NCBI GenBank assembly: GCA_039964455.1
Contig: JBDVXK010000012.1
Coordinates: forward strand, 62,001-126,000
Reading direction: 5' to 3'
Length of the DNA: 64,000 nt
DNA from: CALJFL01 sp039964455
GTDB lineage: Bacteria > Pseudomonadota > Gammaproteobacteria > Pseudomonadales > Halieaceae
Shown: positions 17,265 through 26,712 of the stretch, in pieces
How positions within the stretch are numbered: the stretch's first letter is position 1
Layout: each line of letters begins with the position of its first letter
Translations under genes and position numbers: made by a program
Notes under the pieces: generated by a model
Seen by the model: only the letters and a program-made list of their open reading frames with translations
What the model was told of the DNA's origin: nothing
Database searches by the model: none

Positions 17265-18224
17265 ATGGATATCAAGGAACTGGCCAGGATCGACCTTAAC
17301 CTGCTGCTTGCACTGCATGTGCTGCTGGAGGAGCGTAGTGTGTCGAATGCAGCGACCCGGCTGCACATCACGCAGCCGGCAATGAGCAAAACGCTGTCCC
17401 GCCTGCGAGCGACCTTCGACGACCCCCTGTTTACCCGCAGCGGTCGCAGCATCGAAGCCACACCCCGCGCCCTGGAACTGGCCCAGGACCTGCAGGACAT
17501 CCTGGGCGGCATAGGCCGTCTTGTAGGAGGTGGAGAATTCGATCCGCTGGCTTTCTCCGGCGAGATTACCATCGCCCTGTCCGAGTATATCGGCGCCGCA
17601 CTGTTGCCTGCACTGGTCCAGGAACTGCACCGGCAAGCACCCAGGCTGAGTGTTCGCACAATTACGCGGGTTGAAAACCAGCTTGAGCACCTCACCTCCG
17701 GGCAACTGGATTTCGCCATCCACATCCGTCGAAGCCACTACGCCAGGGAGTTTACTGTCGAGCCCCTGGGCAGTTCGCCCCCCGCCATATTGGTTAGGGA
17801 GCAGCACCCGCTGACGCAGGGCGAAATCACCTGGGCGCGGCTGGCAAACTACCCCCTGATCAGCCTGTACATCTCTGACCCCGACAAAGCTGAGATTGCA
17901 CAAACCAGTGAAGCCTATCTTCGCGCCAGGGATCCCGGGCAGGCGGCATTCGAAACCTCGCATCTGCTGACGGCACTGGAGGTACTCAAAAGTACGGATT
18001 ACTTCCTCCAGGGCCCGGAATTTGTGACCCGCAATCGAGCAGCGACCGACGGTATCGTTGCCCTCCCCTTACCCAAGGGCAGCGAATACAGCCTCGACTA
18101 TGTCATGGTCCGGCATGCGCGCACGGCTAACTCAGCGCTGCATAACTGGCTTTGGCAGCAAATTCTCACCGTCATCGAAGGACAGAGCTCTCGAATTCGC
18201 GTGCCTGGGCAGTCCGCCACGTGA
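17265..18224 (+). CDS. LysR-family transcriptional regulator
   Basis: This is a 319-residue LysR regulator. The winged helix-turn-helix is at about 8-67, with the helix SVSNAATRLHITQPAMSKTL and then LRATFDDPLFTRSGR. The periplasmic-binding-like effector domain covers about 95-300. The N-terminus IDLNLLLALHVLLEERSVS is of the NodD/LeuO-like subgroup, whose members often control neighbouring catabolic genes. There is no strong Shine-Dalgarno before the ATG at 17265. The AT palindrome at 17241 is a likely operator. Its target could be the candidate small RNA, itself or the nearby wax synthase gene, but nothing in the sequence decides this. Confidence 0.92.
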   Translation: MDIKELARIDLNLLLALHVLLEERSVSNAATRLHITQPAMSKTLSRLRATFDDPLFTRSGRSIEATPRALELAQDLQDILGGIGRLVGGGEFDPLAFSGEITIALSEYIGAALLPALVQELHRQAPRLSVRTITRVENQLEHLTSGQLDFAIHIRRSHYAREFTVEPLGSSPPAILVREQHPLTQGEITWARLANYPLISLYISDPDKAEIAQTSEAYLRARDPGQAAFETSHLLTALEVLKSTDYFLQGPEFVTRNRAATDGIVALPLPKGSEYSLDYVMVRHARTANSALHNWLWQQILTVIEGQSSRIRVPGQSAT

Positions 18225-18292
18225 TGCAGCTGCCTTGTCTGTGGCATACTCGCCCCGCATAAACGTCACCACTACGGCACAGCGATATCACC

Positions 18293-19108
18293 ATGAGTAA
18301 GAAAAAGCGGCGCGACATACCTCGCTTTCAAACCCCGATTATCGAGACCCACTGCCATCTGGATTATCTGGATGATGAAGCCCTGGACTATACGCTGGCA
18401 TGCTGCCAGGACGTCTCCATAGATCGCATCATCACTATCGCTGTCTCCCCGGACAATCTGGCAACCGTACTCGATCTGACGCGTAAGGCAGATAATATTT
18501 GGGGCACACAGGGCATTCACCCTCATGAAGCCGAAAAATTTGATGATGCGGTGCTGGATACCATACGCACGAACTGTGCCGATACGCGGATACTGGCAGT
18601 GGGCGAAATAGGGTTGGATTATTTCTATGACCATGCCGATAGAGGCCGACAGCGCGAGGCCTTTGAACGTCAGCTGCAACTGGCTGTGGACCTGGATATG
18701 CCAGTTGTCATCCACACCCGCGAGGCCGATCAGGATACCCGGGACATACTGCAGAACTTCGAGAAATCACTAACTCGCAAGGGTGTCATCCACAGCTTTA
18801 CCTCCGGCCTAGAGCTTGCCCACTACTGCCTGGACAGCGGCTTCATGCTGGGATTTAACGGCATTACCACCTTCAATCGCGCAGAAAACGTGCGCGAGGT
18901 AGTCGCTGCCACCCCGGTAGATCGCATCCTGCTCGAGACCGATGCCCCCTATCTCACCCCCGTTCCCTATAGAGGTCGGCCAAACGCGCCGCACTACCTG
19001 CCTTTCGTTGCTGAAAAGGTTGCCGAGGTCAAGGCGGTACCGGTAGAGGATCTGTTACTACAGGCGCGCAGCAACAGTTTGAGCCTGTTTTTCCCCCACG
19101 AGGCCTGA
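18293..19108 (+). CDS. TatD-family metal-dependent hydrolase
   Basis: This is a 271-residue TIM-barrel hydrolase of the TatD family, which includes Mg-dependent 3'-5' DNA/RNA exonucleases. Metal ligands are visible: THCHLDYLD (H20 and H22), GEIGLDYFYD, VIHTRE, the later GVIHSFTSG, and LETDAPYLTP with the terminal aspartate. A basic N-terminal extension of about 15 residues (KKKRRD) precedes the barrel. It follows the LysR gene by 68 bases and may share its transcript. The subgroup (TatD, YcfH or YjjV) is not resolved. Confidence 0.92.
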   Translation: MSKKKRRDIPRFQTPIIETHCHLDYLDDEALDYTLACCQDVSIDRIITIAVSPDNLATVLDLTRKADNIWGTQGIHPHEAEKFDDAVLDTIRTNCADTRILAVGEIGLDYFYDHADRGRQREAFERQLQLAVDLDMPVVIHTREADQDTRDILQNFEKSLTRKGVIHSFTSGLELAHYCLDSGFMLGFNGITTFNRAENVREVVAATPVDRILLETDAPYLTPVPYRGRPNAPHYLPFVAEKVAEVKAVPVEDLLLQARSNSLSLFFPHEA

Positions 19109-19228
19109 GCGCTCAGACGGCGTACAGGTTTTTGACAGCGACACTGCACCCGAAACTCAGGTTCAGTGCTAAACTACGCGCCCTCGACTAGCTGGCGTGC
19201 CAGCACCTAACGGGAAGCAAAGGTTCTG

Positions 19229-21991
19229 ATGGATTACATAATAGGACAACGCTGGGTCAGCCATGCTGACGCCCAACTTGGCCTCGGTATTATTGTCGAA
19301 CTAGACGGGCGCCGTGTCACCGTCAATTTTCCTGCGGTTGGCGAGGAGCGCACCTACGCCGCAGACAGTGCCCCGCTAACCAGATTGCGCTTCAAACCGG
19401 GCGATTATGTCTCCACCGTCAACGAGGATGAGCTGAAGGTACTGGAGGTCGAAGAGCATCAGGGATTGTTGATCTATATAGGCACAGATCACCACGACCA
19501 GATGATGACTATCTCCGAGTTGGAACTCGACGCCTTCGTCCAGCTGACCACACCACAGCAACGGCTGCTGAATGGTCACTTCGACAAAAACAGCGACTTC
19601 GCCTTACGGGTGTCCACCCTTGACCACATCAACCGCCTGCAGGTGTCCAGCGCCCGCGGCCTGATGGGCTCACGCACCAGTCTCCTTCCGCACCAGCTAT
19701 ACATCGCCAACGATGTGGGCCGACGTTTCGCGCCCAGAGTATTGCTGGCCGACGAGGTTGGTCTGGGCAAAACCATCGAGGCCGGCATGATCATGCACCA
19801 GCAGCTGCTGACCGGACGCGCCAGCCGCATAATGATTATGGTGCCAGCCAGCCTGCTGCATCAGTGGCTGGTGGAAATGCTGCGCCGTTTCAATCTCCAT
19901 TTTTCACTTTTCGATGCCGAACGTATTGCCGAAGTCGAAGAAGACAACCCCTTTGAGACAGAACAGCTGGTCTTATGCGCCTCAGACCTGTTCCAGGAAC
20001 AACCCGAGTTGCAATCCCAGGCATTCAGCGCTGGCTGGGACATGGTGGTCATTGACGAGGCCCACCACCTGCACTGGTCGGAAGAGGAAGTTGGAGACGA
20101 CTACAAATTCGTAGAGGCGCTGGCCCAGGTCAGTGCCGGCCTTCTGCTGCTGACAGCGACGCCGGAACAAGTTGGCCAGGCCAGTCACTTTGCCCGACTC
20201 CGTTTGCTGGATCCCTCGCGTTTCCACGACCTGGAAAGTTTTCGGGAACAGGAGCAGACCTACCGTCACTGGAGTGACCTGGTGGATTCGCTGGAGCGCG
20301 GCGAGCGACCAGACCAACTGCCTGCCGGCTTGGACCCGGCGGAGCCCACAGAAGACCTGATCGGCAAAATTCTGGATCGTCACGGCACGGGTCGTGTGCT
20401 GTTTCGCAACACCAGGGCTGCTATCAGCGGCTTCCCACAGCGGGTATTGCACTCCTACCCACTACCAGCACCGGAGGAATACACGCTGGCTGAAGTCGAT
20501 ATGGCGGCGAGGCTGCATCCGGAATTGCCTTATGTGGACGACAGCTGGCTTGATTTCGATCCGCGAGTCAGCTGGCTGGAAGATACACTCAAGACGCTGC
20601 GTCCGGCGAAAGTGTTGGTGATCTGTGCCCACGCCGAGACTGCAGTAGCGCTGGAGCATCACCTGCAGATGCGCGCAGGAATTCGTTCAGCCGCATTTTA
20701 TGAGGGTCTGTCCATTATCGAGCGGGACCGGGCCGCGGCCTATTTCGCCGACGATGTTGGCGGTGCCCAGACGCTGGTTTGTTCAGAAATCGGCAGCGAA
20801 GGTCGTAATTTTCAGTTTGCCCATCACCTCATTTTGTTTGACCTGCCGCTCAATCCCGATTTGCTGGAGCAGCGCATCGGCCGTCTTGACCGGATAGGAC
20901 AAACTGAAGACGTGCAAATACACGTGCCGTTCCTGGAGGGCACCGCACAACAGGTGCTGCTGGAGTGGTACCAGAACGGACTCAATCTTTTCTGCGACAG
21001 CTGCTCTGCCGGCACCATGATTTTTGAGAATTTCAGAGAGCCCTTGCTGGCACAACTCAAGCAGCGTACCGATGCGTTTACAGCACTGGTTACTGAAACC
21101 GCTGCATTTACAGAGCAGACTCGAACGGAGTTACGCGAGGGACGAGACCGTCTACTGGAACGCAACTCCTGCAAGCCGGAATTAGCGCAGGCGCTGATCG
21201 AAGAAATTTCGAGTAATGAAAATAGCGAGATCCTGCAGGAATATCTGGAGGCCCTGTGTGAATCTTTTGGTGTAGATCACGAGTTTCATTCAGAGCAGGC
21301 CCTGATACTACGCCCTACCGATCATATGCTCACCGGACATTTCCCCTATGTGAAAGAAGAGGGAACGACCGTCACCTTCAGCCGCGAAATCGCGCTGGCA
21401 CGCGAAGACATGGCTTTCCTGACCTGGGAACATCCCATGCTGGTGGAAGCTATGGAGATGGTGCACTCCACCGAATTGGGCAACGCCGCGATTGGCACCA
21501 TAAAGCTCAAGGGAATAGCGCCCGGCACTATGCTGCTGGAGTCCATCTACACCGTGAACTGCGTGGCACCGCGGGCGCTGGAAGTTGAACGATTCCTGTC
21601 ACTGTCTCCCATTCGATTGCTGGTCGACGCACGCGGCAAAGAACTCGCCAGGCTGGTGCCCCATGAACGCCTTAATACACTGGTAGAGAAAGTGCAGAAG
21701 AGCACTGCACTGGCAATCATCAAGCGCGTACAGAATGAGGTTGACGCCAAGATGGCGCTGGCTAATCAGCAGGCCGAACAACAATTACAAACTCTGCTGG
21801 ACGAAGCAGAGGCCACGATGAGATCGGCACTGGGCGAAGAGCTGCAACGACTGGAGGCTCTGCGGGAGGTGAATACCTCTATCCGACAGGAAGAAATCGA
21901 CCACCTGCGCTATCGCATCGATGAATGCGCCCTACACATTCGCCACGCGAACCTGCAAATGCAGGCCTTGCGATTGATCATAACCACCTGA
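19229..21991 (+). CDS. rapA: RNA polymerase-associated ATPase RapA (HepA)
   Basis: This is a 920-residue Swi2/Snf2-type ATPase that binds RNA polymerase and promotes its recycling after termination. N-terminal Tudor-like domains lie in about the first 110 residues, beginning IGQRWVSHADAQLGLG. The helicase lobe 1 has Walker A DEVGLGKT (175-182) and DEAH (276-279). Lobe 2 contains EQRIGRLDRIGQ, the Snf2 motif VI. The charged C-terminus includes a predicted coiled coil (about 830-890). Length is slightly under the 968 of E. coli. It starts at the ATG at 19229. Confidence 0.96.
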   Translation: MDYIIGQRWVSHADAQLGLGIIVELDGRRVTVNFPAVGEERTYAADSAPLTRLRFKPGDYVSTVNEDELKVLEVEEHQGLLIYIGTDHHDQMMTISELELDAFVQLTTPQQRLLNGHFDKNSDFALRVSTLDHINRLQVSSARGLMGSRTSLLPHQLYIANDVGRRFAPRVLLADEVGLGKTIEAGMIMHQQLLTGRASRIMIMVPASLLHQWLVEMLRRFNLHFSLFDAERIAEVEEDNPFETEQLVLCASDLFQEQPELQSQAFSAGWDMVVIDEAHHLHWSEEEVGDDYKFVEALAQVSAGLLLLTATPEQVGQASHFARLRLLDPSRFHDLESFREQEQTYRHWSDLVDSLERGERPDQLPAGLDPAEPTEDLIGKILDRHGTGRVLFRNTRAAISGFPQRVLHSYPLPAPEEYTLAEVDMAARLHPELPYVDDSWLDFDPRVSWLEDTLKTLRPAKVLVICAHAETAVALEHHLQMRAGIRSAAFYEGLSIIERDRAAAYFADDVGGAQTLVCSEIGSEGRNFQFAHHLILFDLPLNPDLLEQRIGRLDRIGQTEDVQIHVPFLEGTAQQVLLEWYQNGLNLFCDSCSAGTMIFENFREPLLAQLKQRTDAFTALVTETAAFTEQTRTELREGRDRLLERNSCKPELAQALIEEISSNENSEILQEYLEALCESFGVDHEFHSEQALILRPTDHMLTGHFPYVKEEGTTVTFSREIALAREDMAFLTWEHPMLVEAMEMVHSTELGNAAIGTIKLKGIAPGTMLLESIYTVNCVAPRALEVERFLSLSPIRLLVDARGKELARLVPHERLNTLVEKVQKSTALAIIKRVQNEVDAKMALANQQAEQQLQTLLDEAEATMRSALGEELQRLEALREVNTSIRQEEIDHLRYRIDECALHIRHANLQMQALRLIITT

Positions 21992-22005
21992 GGGCAGCGG
22001 GCACT

Positions 22006-22593
22006 TCAGCAGCCGGCCTTTCGGTTGGTCTTATGCCTTCGGCGCGAACATCCGGACGATGAGTCTCCCGACTCTTTAGCCGATGCGCCAGTCTCGCCTG
22101 GTGCCTCCGGTGAGGTAGCGCCAGATTCAAACTCGGATATTTGCACCACTACGGCATCCACAAGGTCGTTGGGAATTGGCACGCTGAGGTTGTACTGGGC
22201 GATACGCCAATTGCCGTCCTGGCGCAGTAACATGCCGCTACCACGACAGTGTCCCAGGCTTTCGTTCTGCAGCGCTTCATCAAACCATGCGACGGCGCCG
22301 TTGCCCGTAAGATCAATGTTTCGCGACAGTGGCAAATACTCCCAACCCTTGCCACTCTCAAAGCGTGGGCGGACGAACTCACGAAATGCTTCACCCTGCC
22401 ACCGCTCGCTGCCATCTGTGCCCAGGAACACCACTTCCTCGGTCATCAACGCAACATAGGCATCATAATCAGAATCGGCAGCAGCCTTATGGAAGGCGTC
22501 CACAGCACGGTTTATGGCTTCGCGCTCATCGGCCACAGCCAGCGGGGCGGTCAACAACAGGACTAGATAAAGCACGTAACGAATGCCAGACAT
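22006..22593 (-). CDS. Exported SnoaL/NTF2-like protein with basic tail
   Basis: This is a 195-residue protein. A signal peptide (about 1-22, ending LAVADE) precedes an NTF2-like cone fold (about 25-150) of the SnoaL/ketosteroid-isomerase-like class, with AINRAVDAFHKAAADSDYDAY, VVFLGTDGSERWQG and DGNWRIAQYNLSV. A Ser/Gly/Glu-rich linker and a short basic end (CSRRRHKTNRK) follow. No catalytic residues can be assigned, so it should not be called an isomerase. I chose the ATG ending at 22593, which has GGAGA seven bases upstream. It converges on rapA with a 14-base gap. Confidence 0.75.
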   Translation of the reverse strand: MSGIRYVLYLVLLLTAPLAVADEREAINRAVDAFHKAAADSDYDAYVALMTEEVVFLGTDGSERWQGEAFREFVRPRFESGKGWEYLPLSRNIDLTGNGAVAWFDEALQNESLGHCRGSGMLLRQDGNWRIAQYNLSVPIPNDLVDAVVVQISEFESGATSPEAPGETGASAKESGDSSSGCSRRRHKTNRKAGC

Positions 22594-22671
22594 CGGTGGA
22601 TCTCCAGAGAACAATTGCCCCTACTTTAGCCCTCCGTGTCACGAGCCGGCAACCGCTCTCAGAGACTGAAC

Positions 22672-22700
22672 TTGCCTTTAACGGATACGGCCCGTAAAAT
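22672..22700 (+). promoter_or_regulatory. Putative promoter of the flavin monooxygenase gene
   Basis: TTGCCT (22672-22677) and TAAAAT (22695-22700) are spaced by 17 bases. Initiation near 22707 would leave a leader of about 23 bases before the ATG at 22730, where no clear Shine-Dalgarno is seen. Confidence 0.5.
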
Positions 22701-22729
22701 TAAAGCAACTGATTTAAAATGTGCATACC

Positions 22730-24268
22730 ATGACTTCTCGTGAATCCATTCCCCCAGACAGCACAACGGTGCTTGATGTACTCATCGTTGGCGCCGGTTT
22801 CGGCGGCATATGTGCCGCCATCAAATTGCGCGAGCGCGGCATTCATAACTTCCGCATCCTCGAAAAGGCATCGGGCATAGGCGGCACCTGGTGGCACAAC
22901 ACCTATCCAGGCGCTGCCTGTGATATCGCCTCACACCTCTATTGCTACTCCTTCGAGCCCAACCCCAACTGGTCGCGCAAATTTTCGCCGCAGGCTGAAA
23001 TACAGGCCTACATAGAGCACTGCGTCGACAAATATGAGGTGCGCAAGCACCTGCAACTTGATACTGCGGTAGAGGAATTTCGCTGGGTAGAAAGCGAGGG
23101 GCTGTGGCAGGCGCGCCTGGCCGACGGCAGCATCACCACCGCTCGCCATGTCATTTTTGCCAGCGGCGGCCTGCACCTGCCCGCATTTCCAAGCTTGTCC
23201 GGTATGGAAAAATTCAAGGGGCCAACCATGCACTCTGCCGAATGGGATCATTCGGTAGACTTCAGCGGAAAAAATGTCGCTGTGATTGGCAGCGCTGCCA
23301 GCGCCATCCAATTGATTCCTGAATTAGCCAAGGTCGCTGGCAAAGTTGACGTATTTCAGCGCACCCCGAATTATATTGCGCCGCGCAATGATCGGGAATT
23401 TACCGAGCGCGAGAAAGCGCGCTTTGCCCGCTGGCCCTGGCTGAACCGTATTTACCGCCGCTTTATTTTCCTGCGCGGCGAATGGATTCTGTTCCCGGTA
23501 GTGCGAACAAGACATCTGTCACGTTGGCGCAACAGGCTGCAGGCCCTGGTCAAGACCCATATCCGCAGCAGCGTAAGCAACGACGCCATGGCGGAGGCGA
23601 TGATTCCCGACTATCCCCTGGGCTGCAAGCGTATTCTGATTGCCGACGACTTCTACGCGTCCATGAACAGGGACAATGTTCATCTGCAAACCGAATCAAT
23701 CGAGCAGTTGACTGAGGATGCCGTTGTCACCCGGGACGGCAAACAGCACCCCGCTGATATTGTCGTCTACGCCACGGGCTTTGATCTTGAAAACTATATG
23801 CGCCAGACGGAGGTTATCGGCTCCTCAGGCGTTCGCTTGAGTGAGCGCTGGGCAGATCTCCCCACGGCCTACAAAGGTGGATTCGTCGCGGGATTCCCCA
23901 ACTTCTACCTGACTACCGGCCCCAATACCGGCGTTGGGACCACCTCAGTGGTGTATATGATTGAAGCACAACTACAGCTGATTCTGCAGGCAATCGAGCA
24001 AGCCGGAGAAACGGGCATTATCGAAGTCGAACAGCAGGCCCAGGACGAGTACAACGCGCGTATTCAAGCCGACTTACAAGAGACCGTGTGGGCTGGCAGC
24101 TGTTCCAGCTGGTACAAACGCGAAGACGGTAAAATTTCCATACTCTACCCCTACAGCGCGCGCACGTTTCAGAAAGACCATCGTCAACTGGAACCGGAGC
24201 ACTTTACGGTCAAACAGCAACCAGACGGCATTGCCGCTAGCGCCGCAACTGCCACAGAGCGGGCCTAA
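22730..24268 (+). CDS. Flavin monooxygenase, Baeyer-Villiger type
   Basis: This is a 512-residue NADPH/FAD monooxygenase. The FAD Rossmann motif is GAGFGG starting at residue 21. GGTWWHNTYPGAACD is typical of Baeyer-Villiger enzymes. The fingerprint FxGxxxHxxxW is present at 162-172, and a second Rossmann motif (VIGSAASA) lies near 188-195. Such enzymes insert oxygen next to a ketone, giving esters or lactones, and act on cyclic ketones, steroids and long-chain ketones. The substrate here is unknown. An in-frame GTG three codons upstream is a possible alternative start. It converges on the carboxyltransferase operon with a four-base stop overlap. Confidence 0.9.
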   Translation: MTSRESIPPDSTTVLDVLIVGAGFGGICAAIKLRERGIHNFRILEKASGIGGTWWHNTYPGAACDIASHLYCYSFEPNPNWSRKFSPQAEIQAYIEHCVDKYEVRKHLQLDTAVEEFRWVESEGLWQARLADGSITTARHVIFASGGLHLPAFPSLSGMEKFKGPTMHSAEWDHSVDFSGKNVAVIGSAASAIQLIPELAKVAGKVDVFQRTPNYIAPRNDREFTEREKARFARWPWLNRIYRRFIFLRGEWILFPVVRTRHLSRWRNRLQALVKTHIRSSVSNDAMAEAMIPDYPLGCKRILIADDFYASMNRDNVHLQTESIEQLTEDAVVTRDGKQHPADIVVYATGFDLENYMRQTEVIGSSGVRLSERWADLPTAYKGGFVAGFPNFYLTTGPNTGVGTTSVVYMIEAQLQLILQAIEQAGETGIIEVEQQAQDEYNARIQADLQETVWAGSCSSWYKREDGKISILYPYSARTFQKDHRQLEPEHFTVKQQPDGIAASAATATERA

Positions 24269-25794
24269 GCTCCCAGAGCCGCAGCCAACGCCCTGGCGAC
24301 TACCCTCCGTGTATCGACGGGATCGATAACCGCATCTATCTCGAGATGGGCGGCTGCTTCTGTGGCTTTACCAATTTCGTACATCTTTGCCAGCAGTTCC
24401 TCGAATAAAGCATCGCGCTCTTGAGCGTCTTCTACAGCTTCAAGTTCCTTGCGGAAGCCCAGGCGCACCGCGCCTTCAAGACCCATGGCACCAAACTCCC
24501 CGGAGGGCCAGGCGGCACTGTAAACCGGCTCAACGAAACTGCCGCCGACCATCGCCATTGCACCAAGACCATAACCCTTGCGCAGGAACACAGCTACCAC
24601 CGGCACCTGCAGAATCGCACCAACACGGAACAAGCGCGACATTCGCCGCACTGCACCCTCCTCTTCACTGGCCGGGCCCACCATAAATCCCGGAGTATCG
24701 GTCAGTGACAGTACAGGCAGACCAAAGGCGTTACAGATTTCCAGAAATTCGGCGGCTTTCTCAGAGGATTCCGAGTCCAGCGCCCCGCCTAGCTGCTGGC
24801 AATCATTAGCCAACAGCGCGACAGGCCTTCCCTCTATACGCAAAAACCCGGTCACTACTCCGCGCCCATAGATACGGCGCAGCTCCAGAAAGCTACCCTC
24901 ATCGGCGATTGTTTCAATGATACGACGAACCGGATAAGCCCAACGTCTGTCTTCGGGAATCACCTCACGCAAAACCGCCTGGTCAGGACTCTGCCAGTCA
25001 GCAACGGAGCCTTGAAAGTAGGACAGCAACTGCCGCGCAATACGAGTCGCGTCGGCCTCGTCTTCGGCCACGATGTCGACAACGCCGTTGCGCTCCTGGC
25101 TTCTGCTGGGACCGATCTCGGTCGGTTCATACCGGCCCAGGCCGCCGCCTTCGATCATCGCCGGACCGGCCATCCCTATCCAGGAGTTACGGGTAGCAAT
25201 CCCAAAGTCGGCACAGCCAAACAGCGCCGCATTCCCTGCAAAACAGTAGCCATTATTTACAGCGATGCGCGGCACTTTGCTACCCAGCCTCGCCCAGGAA
25301 CTGAAAGAGCGCACATCCAGGCCGGCAATCTGCGTTGTTACGTCGGTATCGCCGGGTCTGCCGCCACCGCCCTCGGTATACATCACCACCGGCAATTGCA
25401 GTCGCTCGGCCAGCTCACAGGCGCGGTCCAGTTTCTTGTGGTGAAAAAAGCCCTGGGTACCAGCCAGTACCGAATAATCATTGACGATCACCACCGACTG
25501 CGCTGCCGAATCCCCTACCCGCTCGCTGTTGATACTCGCCAGGCCGGTAATGATGCCGTCGGCGGCGGTACTGCGCTGTAGGTCTTCATAGTCACGGCGG
25601 GTACGCTGGGCGGCCACGGCCAGCTGGCCGTACTCTACGAAGGAGTCAGCATCGACAAGGTCTGTGAGATTTTCTCTGGCAGTGCGATAACCCTTGGCGT
25701 GACGCTTGTCTCGCGCATCACTCCGCTCGTCGTCCAGGGTCTTGGACTGCCGCAGGTGCAGCGCAGCGAGTTCCGGTCGGGTATCCTTGTCCAT
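24265..25794 (-). CDS. Acyl-CoA carboxylase carboxyltransferase (beta) subunit
   Basis: This is a 509-residue carboxyltransferase of the propionyl-/methylcrotonyl-CoA carboxylase beta family. Two crotonase-like halves are present. The N-terminal half holds GGGGRPGD and FSSWARLGSKVPRIAV, and the C-terminal half holds TDTPGFMVGP and the late GYGLGAMAMVGG. It would transfer carboxyl from biotin to an acyl-CoA. No biotin carboxylase or biotin carrier gene is in the window, so its alpha subunit must be elsewhere. It is last in the minus-strand operon after the dehydrogenase, racemase and crotonase genes, 93 bases after the latter. The acyl substrate is unresolved; branched acyl-CoA is possible. 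Confidence 0.88.
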   Translation of the reverse strand: MDKDTRPELAALHLRQSKTLDDERSDARDKRHAKGYRTARENLTDLVDADSFVEYGQLAVAAQRTRRDYEDLQRSTAADGIITGLASINSERVGDSAAQSVVIVNDYSVLAGTQGFFHHKKLDRACELAERLQLPVVMYTEGGGGRPGDTDVTTQIAGLDVRSFSSWARLGSKVPRIAVNNGYCFAGNAALFGCADFGIATRNSWIGMAGPAMIEGGGLGRYEPTEIGPSRSQERNGVVDIVAEDEADATRIARQLLSYFQGSVADWQSPDQAVLREVIPEDRRWAYPVRRIIETIADEGSFLELRRIYGRGVVTGFLRIEGRPVALLANDCQQLGGALDSESSEKAAEFLEICNAFGLPVLSLTDTPGFMVGPASEEEGAVRRMSRLFRVGAILQVPVVAVFLRKGYGLGAMAMVGGSFVEPVYSAAWPSGEFGAMGLEGAVRLGFRKELEAVEDAQERDALFEELLAKMYEIGKATEAAAHLEIDAVIDPVDTRRVVARALAAALGA

Positions 25795-25887
25795 AGCTAA
25801 GCCGTAAGGTTTAAATCAGCGCGCCACTATAACCAGTAAGGCAGGAATGCGACAGCCGGTGATTCGGCTGCCGGGAATCAACAGTGC

Positions 25888-26682
25888 CTAGCGGCCTGTC
25901 CATGCGGGGTCGCGCTTGCCCATGAAGGCACGAATACCTTCTTTGGCATCGTCACTGTCGACACATTTGTGCTGCAGCCTGGCCTCGTTGCTGATGACCT
26001 CTTCCAGCGTATGCTCCAGCGCAAAGTTGAGCGACTCCTTGGCGTAGCGCAGCGCCAGAGGCGCCTTGCCTACCAGCGTTTCAGCCTGCTCGATGGCTCG
26101 CTCTACAAGCTCTCCCGCTGGCACAACCCGATTACAGAGCCCCAACTCCAGGCAACGCTCTGCCCGTATCTTCTCTCCCGATACGATCATCTCGTACGCC
26201 CGCTGACGACCGAGAATGCGCGCGAGGTGCCAGGTCGCACCACCATCCGGAATCAAACCAATGGCAGCAAACGCCTGATACAGATAGGCGTCATCCGCCA
26301 TGATCACCAGGTCGCAGGCCAGTGCATAAGCACTACCGATTCCTGCTGCCGGTCCATTAACGGCACTGATCCAGGGCTTGTTGGCATCCCTTACAGCCAT
26401 CAGGCCCAGCTTGTAGTCTGAGTTGAGGAAGTCCTCGGTAGCCTGCCCGTTGGCATTCTCTGCGGTCACCTTCTCGGCCAGGTCAGCGCCCGCGCTGAAA
26501 CCGCGGCCTGCGCCGGTCAGCACCACCACCCGTATGTCATCATCACGATTAACTTCCCGGGCTGCCTTGACGAACTCCTGTCGCTGACAGGTATCAAACG
26601 CATTCAGGCTGTCCGGTCGATTAAAGGTCACCAGGGCAATACTGCCGGTGCGCTCTATCTGTATAGTCTGGTAATCACTCAT
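25888..26682 (-). CDS. Enoyl-CoA hydratase/isomerase family (PaaG-like active site)
   Basis: This is a 264-residue crotonase. The oxyanion-hole segments are FSAGADL and the GPAAGIGSAYALACD stretch. The usual first hydratase glutamate is replaced here, and the later position reads GLIPDGGATW, with an aspartate as in PaaG-type isomerases. An isomerase or atypical hydratase is therefore more likely than a standard enoyl-CoA hydratase. I started at the ATG ending at 26682; a GTG six codons upstream is also in frame. It lies 30 bases after the racemase gene. Confidence 0.88.
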   Translation of the reverse strand: MSDYQTIQIERTGSIALVTFNRPDSLNAFDTCQRQEFVKAAREVNRDDDIRVVVLTGAGRGFSAGADLAEKVTAENANGQATEDFLNSDYKLGLMAVRDANKPWISAVNGPAAGIGSAYALACDLVIMADDAYLYQAFAAIGLIPDGGATWHLARILGRQRAYEMIVSGEKIRAERCLELGLCNRVVPAGELVERAIEQAETLVGKAPLALRYAKESLNFALEHTLEEVISNEARLQHKCVDSDDAKEGIRAFMGKRDPAWTGR

Positions 26683-26712
26683 AGTTTTTCTCTCTGACAC
26701 TGTGGCTTGTGG

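Noticed and set aside
22006..22593. Ketosteroid isomerase
   Set aside because: The protein is exported and no catalytic Asp/Tyr set is visible, so the fold alone does not support that name.
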